From assembly GCA_016929735.1 (NCBI GenBank), contig JAFGID010000262.1, positions 1 through 6,321 on the forward strand: DNA of 6,321 nt, written 5' to 3'. A program made the translations under genes and the position numbers. Positions 4,593-6,321 of the stretch are shown piece by piece. Every line of letters starts with the position of its first letter. Positions within the stretch are counted from its first letter, which is position 1. The notes under the pieces were generated by a model. It saw only the letters and a program-made list of their open reading frames with translations. It made no database searches and was not told where the DNA came from. Origin of the DNA: Ignavibacteriales bacterium (GTDB lineage: Bacteria; Bacteroidota; Ignavibacteria; Ignavibacteriales; Melioribacteraceae).

Positions 4593-6321
4593 TGTCATAC
4601 GAATTATTATCAGAACCTATTCGGAAATATATCCGGGACAAGCGGTGGGAGTCATTACGTCCAATTCAGGCAGCTGCTATTTCAAAAATCATTTCTACTA
4701 ACTATAACTATATCCTTGCATCTCGCACTGCATCTGGGAAAACAGAAGCAGCATTCTTGCCAATACTTTCAAAAGCAGATTTTAGTAAATTAGGTGTACA
4801 GGTTTTATATGTTTCGCCTCTTATTGCTCTGATAAATGACCAATTTTATCGAATCGAAGATTTATGTAAAGACCTTGAAATATCCGTAACTAAATGGCAT
4901 GGTGAAGCAAAAAAGTCATTAAAAACGAGCCTAATAAAAAATCCTAATGGAATTGTATTAATTACACCTGAATCAATAGAAGCAATGTTTGTTAATGCCC
5001 CTTACAATGTATCAGTTTTATTTGGGAATTTAAACTATATCGTTATTGATGAAATACATTCATTTTTAGGAGTTGACAGAGGTTTGCAGTTAATTTCATT
5101 ACTTTCAAGGATACAACAAATAAATAAATCGAAAATTACTTTTATTGGTTTATCTGCAACTATTGGCGATGAAAATTATATTGAAGCAAAACGCATAACA
5201 GGAGATATTGAAAATACTAAGGTTTTACTTGATAGGTCAAAAAAAGATACCGAGGCTAAATTTAAATACTTTAATAACAGCACTGTTGAACTTTCTTTGG
5301 ACTTGTTAAAAGATCTATATAAAGAAACCTGCAATCATAAAGTTTTAATATTCCCAAACAGTAGAGGTAGAACAGAAGAAATTGCCGTTAAACTTCGTAA
5401 AATATCCGATAAAGTAAATGGGCATAAATTTTACTATTCCCATCATTCATCAGTAGATAAAGAGATTAGAGAAAGTATAGAACATTTTGCAAAGAATAAT
5501 GAACGTTTTAATTTTTGTATTTCCTGTACGTCCACATTGGAACTTGGTATCGATATTGGTACAGTTGATAAGATTGTTCAAATAGATTCTACACACTCTG
5601 TTTCTTCACTTGTCCAAAGAATTGGGCGAAGTGGTCGTCGGGAAGGTGAAAAAAGTATCGTAAATATATATGCTACTGATAAATGGAATTTATTACAATC
5701 ATTAGCATGTTGGAACTTATATAAAGCTGAATTCTTAGAACCTCTTATAACAGCTAAAAGGCCTTTTGATATATTGTTGCATCAAATGTTGTCGATTGTC
5801 AAACAATTATCAGGCTGTAAAAGAACGGATTTGATAAAGAGATTAAAGAAAAATTCAACCTTTGAACAAATACATGAAAACGATGTAAGCAATTTGATTG
5901 ATGAGTCAATAAAATTGGATTACCTGGAAGTAGTTGAACATGAATTAATTTTGGGAATTGAAGGTGAAAAGATTGTTAACTCTCGTGAGTTTTACAGCGT
6001 TTTCAAAACAGAGCCGAATTTTAAAGTAATCTTTTCAGGAAAAACAATTGGGGATATTCCCTTTTCACCCCAAGTTAAAATTGATGAAAACTTATTACTT
6101 GCTGCAAAGATTTGGAAAATAGTAGATATTGATTTTGAGGGTTCAAAGATTTTAGTTATCCCAGCAAAAGATGGGAAAAAGCCTATGTTCTTTGGTGGAG
6201 GAGGAAATATCCATCCTAGAATCAGGGAAGAAATGCTTAGGATCTTGAAATGCAATGAAACATATCCTGAGCTTGATGAAAATAGTAATTTAGCCTTGAG
6301 TGAGCTTAGATATGATTTCAA
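4592..6321 (+). CDS. sngC: SngC-like Lhr-type DEAD/DEAH helicase, 3' end beyond the window
   Basis: This is the putative nucleic-acid motor of the Shango-type system. The frame is open from ATG 4592 to the window edge (576 codons, no stop), so the C-terminus is missing. Superfamily 2 motifs appear in order. A Q-motif region RPIQAAAI is at 23-30 and motif I ASRTASGKTEA at 42-52. VSPLIALINDQ is motif Ia, and motif II DEIH is at 153-156 within YIVIDEIHSFLG. Motif III SAT is at 188-190 and motif IV VLIFPNSRGRTEEI at about 250-263. Motif V STLELGIDIG is at 314-323 and motif VI QRIGRSGRR at 342-350. The pattern (TASGKTEA, LELGIDIG, QRIGRSGRR) is typical of Lhr-like helicases, the group that includes BrxHI of BREX loci. 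After motif VI comes a helical segment and then a beta-rich region (FSGKTIGDIPFSP, 'FFGGGGNIHPR') like the Lhr core extension. The motifs look intact, so ATP-dependent translocation is expected. The gene overlaps sngB by 1 nt (TAATG), so it is translated in the same operon. Confidence 0.92.
   Translation, partial: MSYELLSEPIRKYIRDKRWESLRPIQAAAISKIISTNYNYILASRTASGKTEAAFLPILSKADFSKLGVQVLYVSPLIALINDQFYRIEDLCKDLEISVTKWHGEAKKSLKTSLIKNPNGIVLITPESIEAMFVNAPYNVSVLFGNLNYIVIDEIHSFLGVDRGLQLISLLSRIQQINKSKITFIGLSATIGDENYIEAKRITGDIENTKVLLDRSKKDTEAKFKYFNNSTVELSLDLLKDLYKETCNHKVLIFPNSRGRTEEIAVKLRKISDKVNGHKFYYSHHSSVDKEIRESIEHFAKNNERFNFCISCTSTLELGIDIGTVDKIVQIDSTHSVSSLVQRIGRSGRREGEKSIVNIYATDKWNLLQSLACWNLYKAEFLEPLITAKRPFDILLHQMLSIVKQLSGCKRTDLIKRLKKNSTFEQIHENDVSNLIDESIKLDYLEVVEHELILGIEGEKIVNSREFYSVFKTEPNFKVIFSGKTIGDIPFSPQVKIDENLLLAAKIWKIVDIDFEGSKILVIPAKDGKKPMFFGGGGNIHPRIREEMLRILKCNETYPELDENSNLALSELRYDF

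Noticed and set aside
5992..6321. Long open frame on the minus strand at the right edge
   Set aside because: It is the antisense shadow of the helicase gene, whose + strand frame has intact motifs and runs through the whole stretch.
610..6321. Complete BREX system
   Set aside because: The ATPase and helicase are BrxD- and BrxHI-like, but no PglX methylase, PglZ or BrxC/PglY gene is present, and the TerB partner fits Shango better.
1..6321. CRISPR array, tRNA or rRNA genes
   Set aside because: No regularly spaced direct repeats and no cloverleaf or rRNA signatures were seen on either strand.

Overview
The window looks like accessory DNA from an AT-rich member of the Bacteroidetes (Bacteroidota). 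Three things suggest this: strong A+T bias in the codons, weak or absent Shine-Dalgarno sequences ahead of tightly packed genes, and the style of the decayed tyrosine recombinase. The phylum assignment is inference; no rRNA or housekeeping gene is present.

Left part (1 to about 805): no intact gene is visible. A decayed tyrosine recombinase (integrase) can be read across three frames from about 91 to 448. It keeps recognisable pieces of box I, the beta-hairpin lysine region and box II, but carries frameshifts, stops, a missing segment and an extra insert. A perfect 11-bp inverted repeat follows at 519-549, and a sigma70-like promoter candidate lies around 603-631. A comparatively GC-rich, highly structured sequence at about 660-804 looks like an interspersed repeat abutting, or inserted at, the start of the next gene.

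Right part (610 to the window end): three genes on the + strand form one compact operon, with a 2-nt gap and then a 1-nt overlap. They encode (1) a membrane-anchored protein with a bacterial SH3 domain, a TM2 domain, and TerB-N and TerB-C domains; (2) a P-loop ATPase of the DUF2791 / BREX ATP-binding family; and (3) an Lhr-like DEAD/DEAH superfamily 2 helicase that runs off the right edge. From memory, this gene set and order (TerB protein, ATPase, helicase) matches the Shango anti-phage defence system (SngA, SngB, SngC). The ATPase and helicase also resemble the BrxD and BrxHI proteins found with some BREX loci.

Proposed working model (inference): the SH3b domain of SngA sits outside the inner membrane, and its TerB domains sit in the cytoplasm. 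A signal at the envelope or on incoming DNA would be passed to the SngB ATPase and the SngC helicase, which would act on foreign nucleic acid. The most notable points are this sensor-like architecture, the structured repeat that seems to have replaced the native start of sngA, and the decayed integrase beside the operon, which fits arrival on a mobile element.
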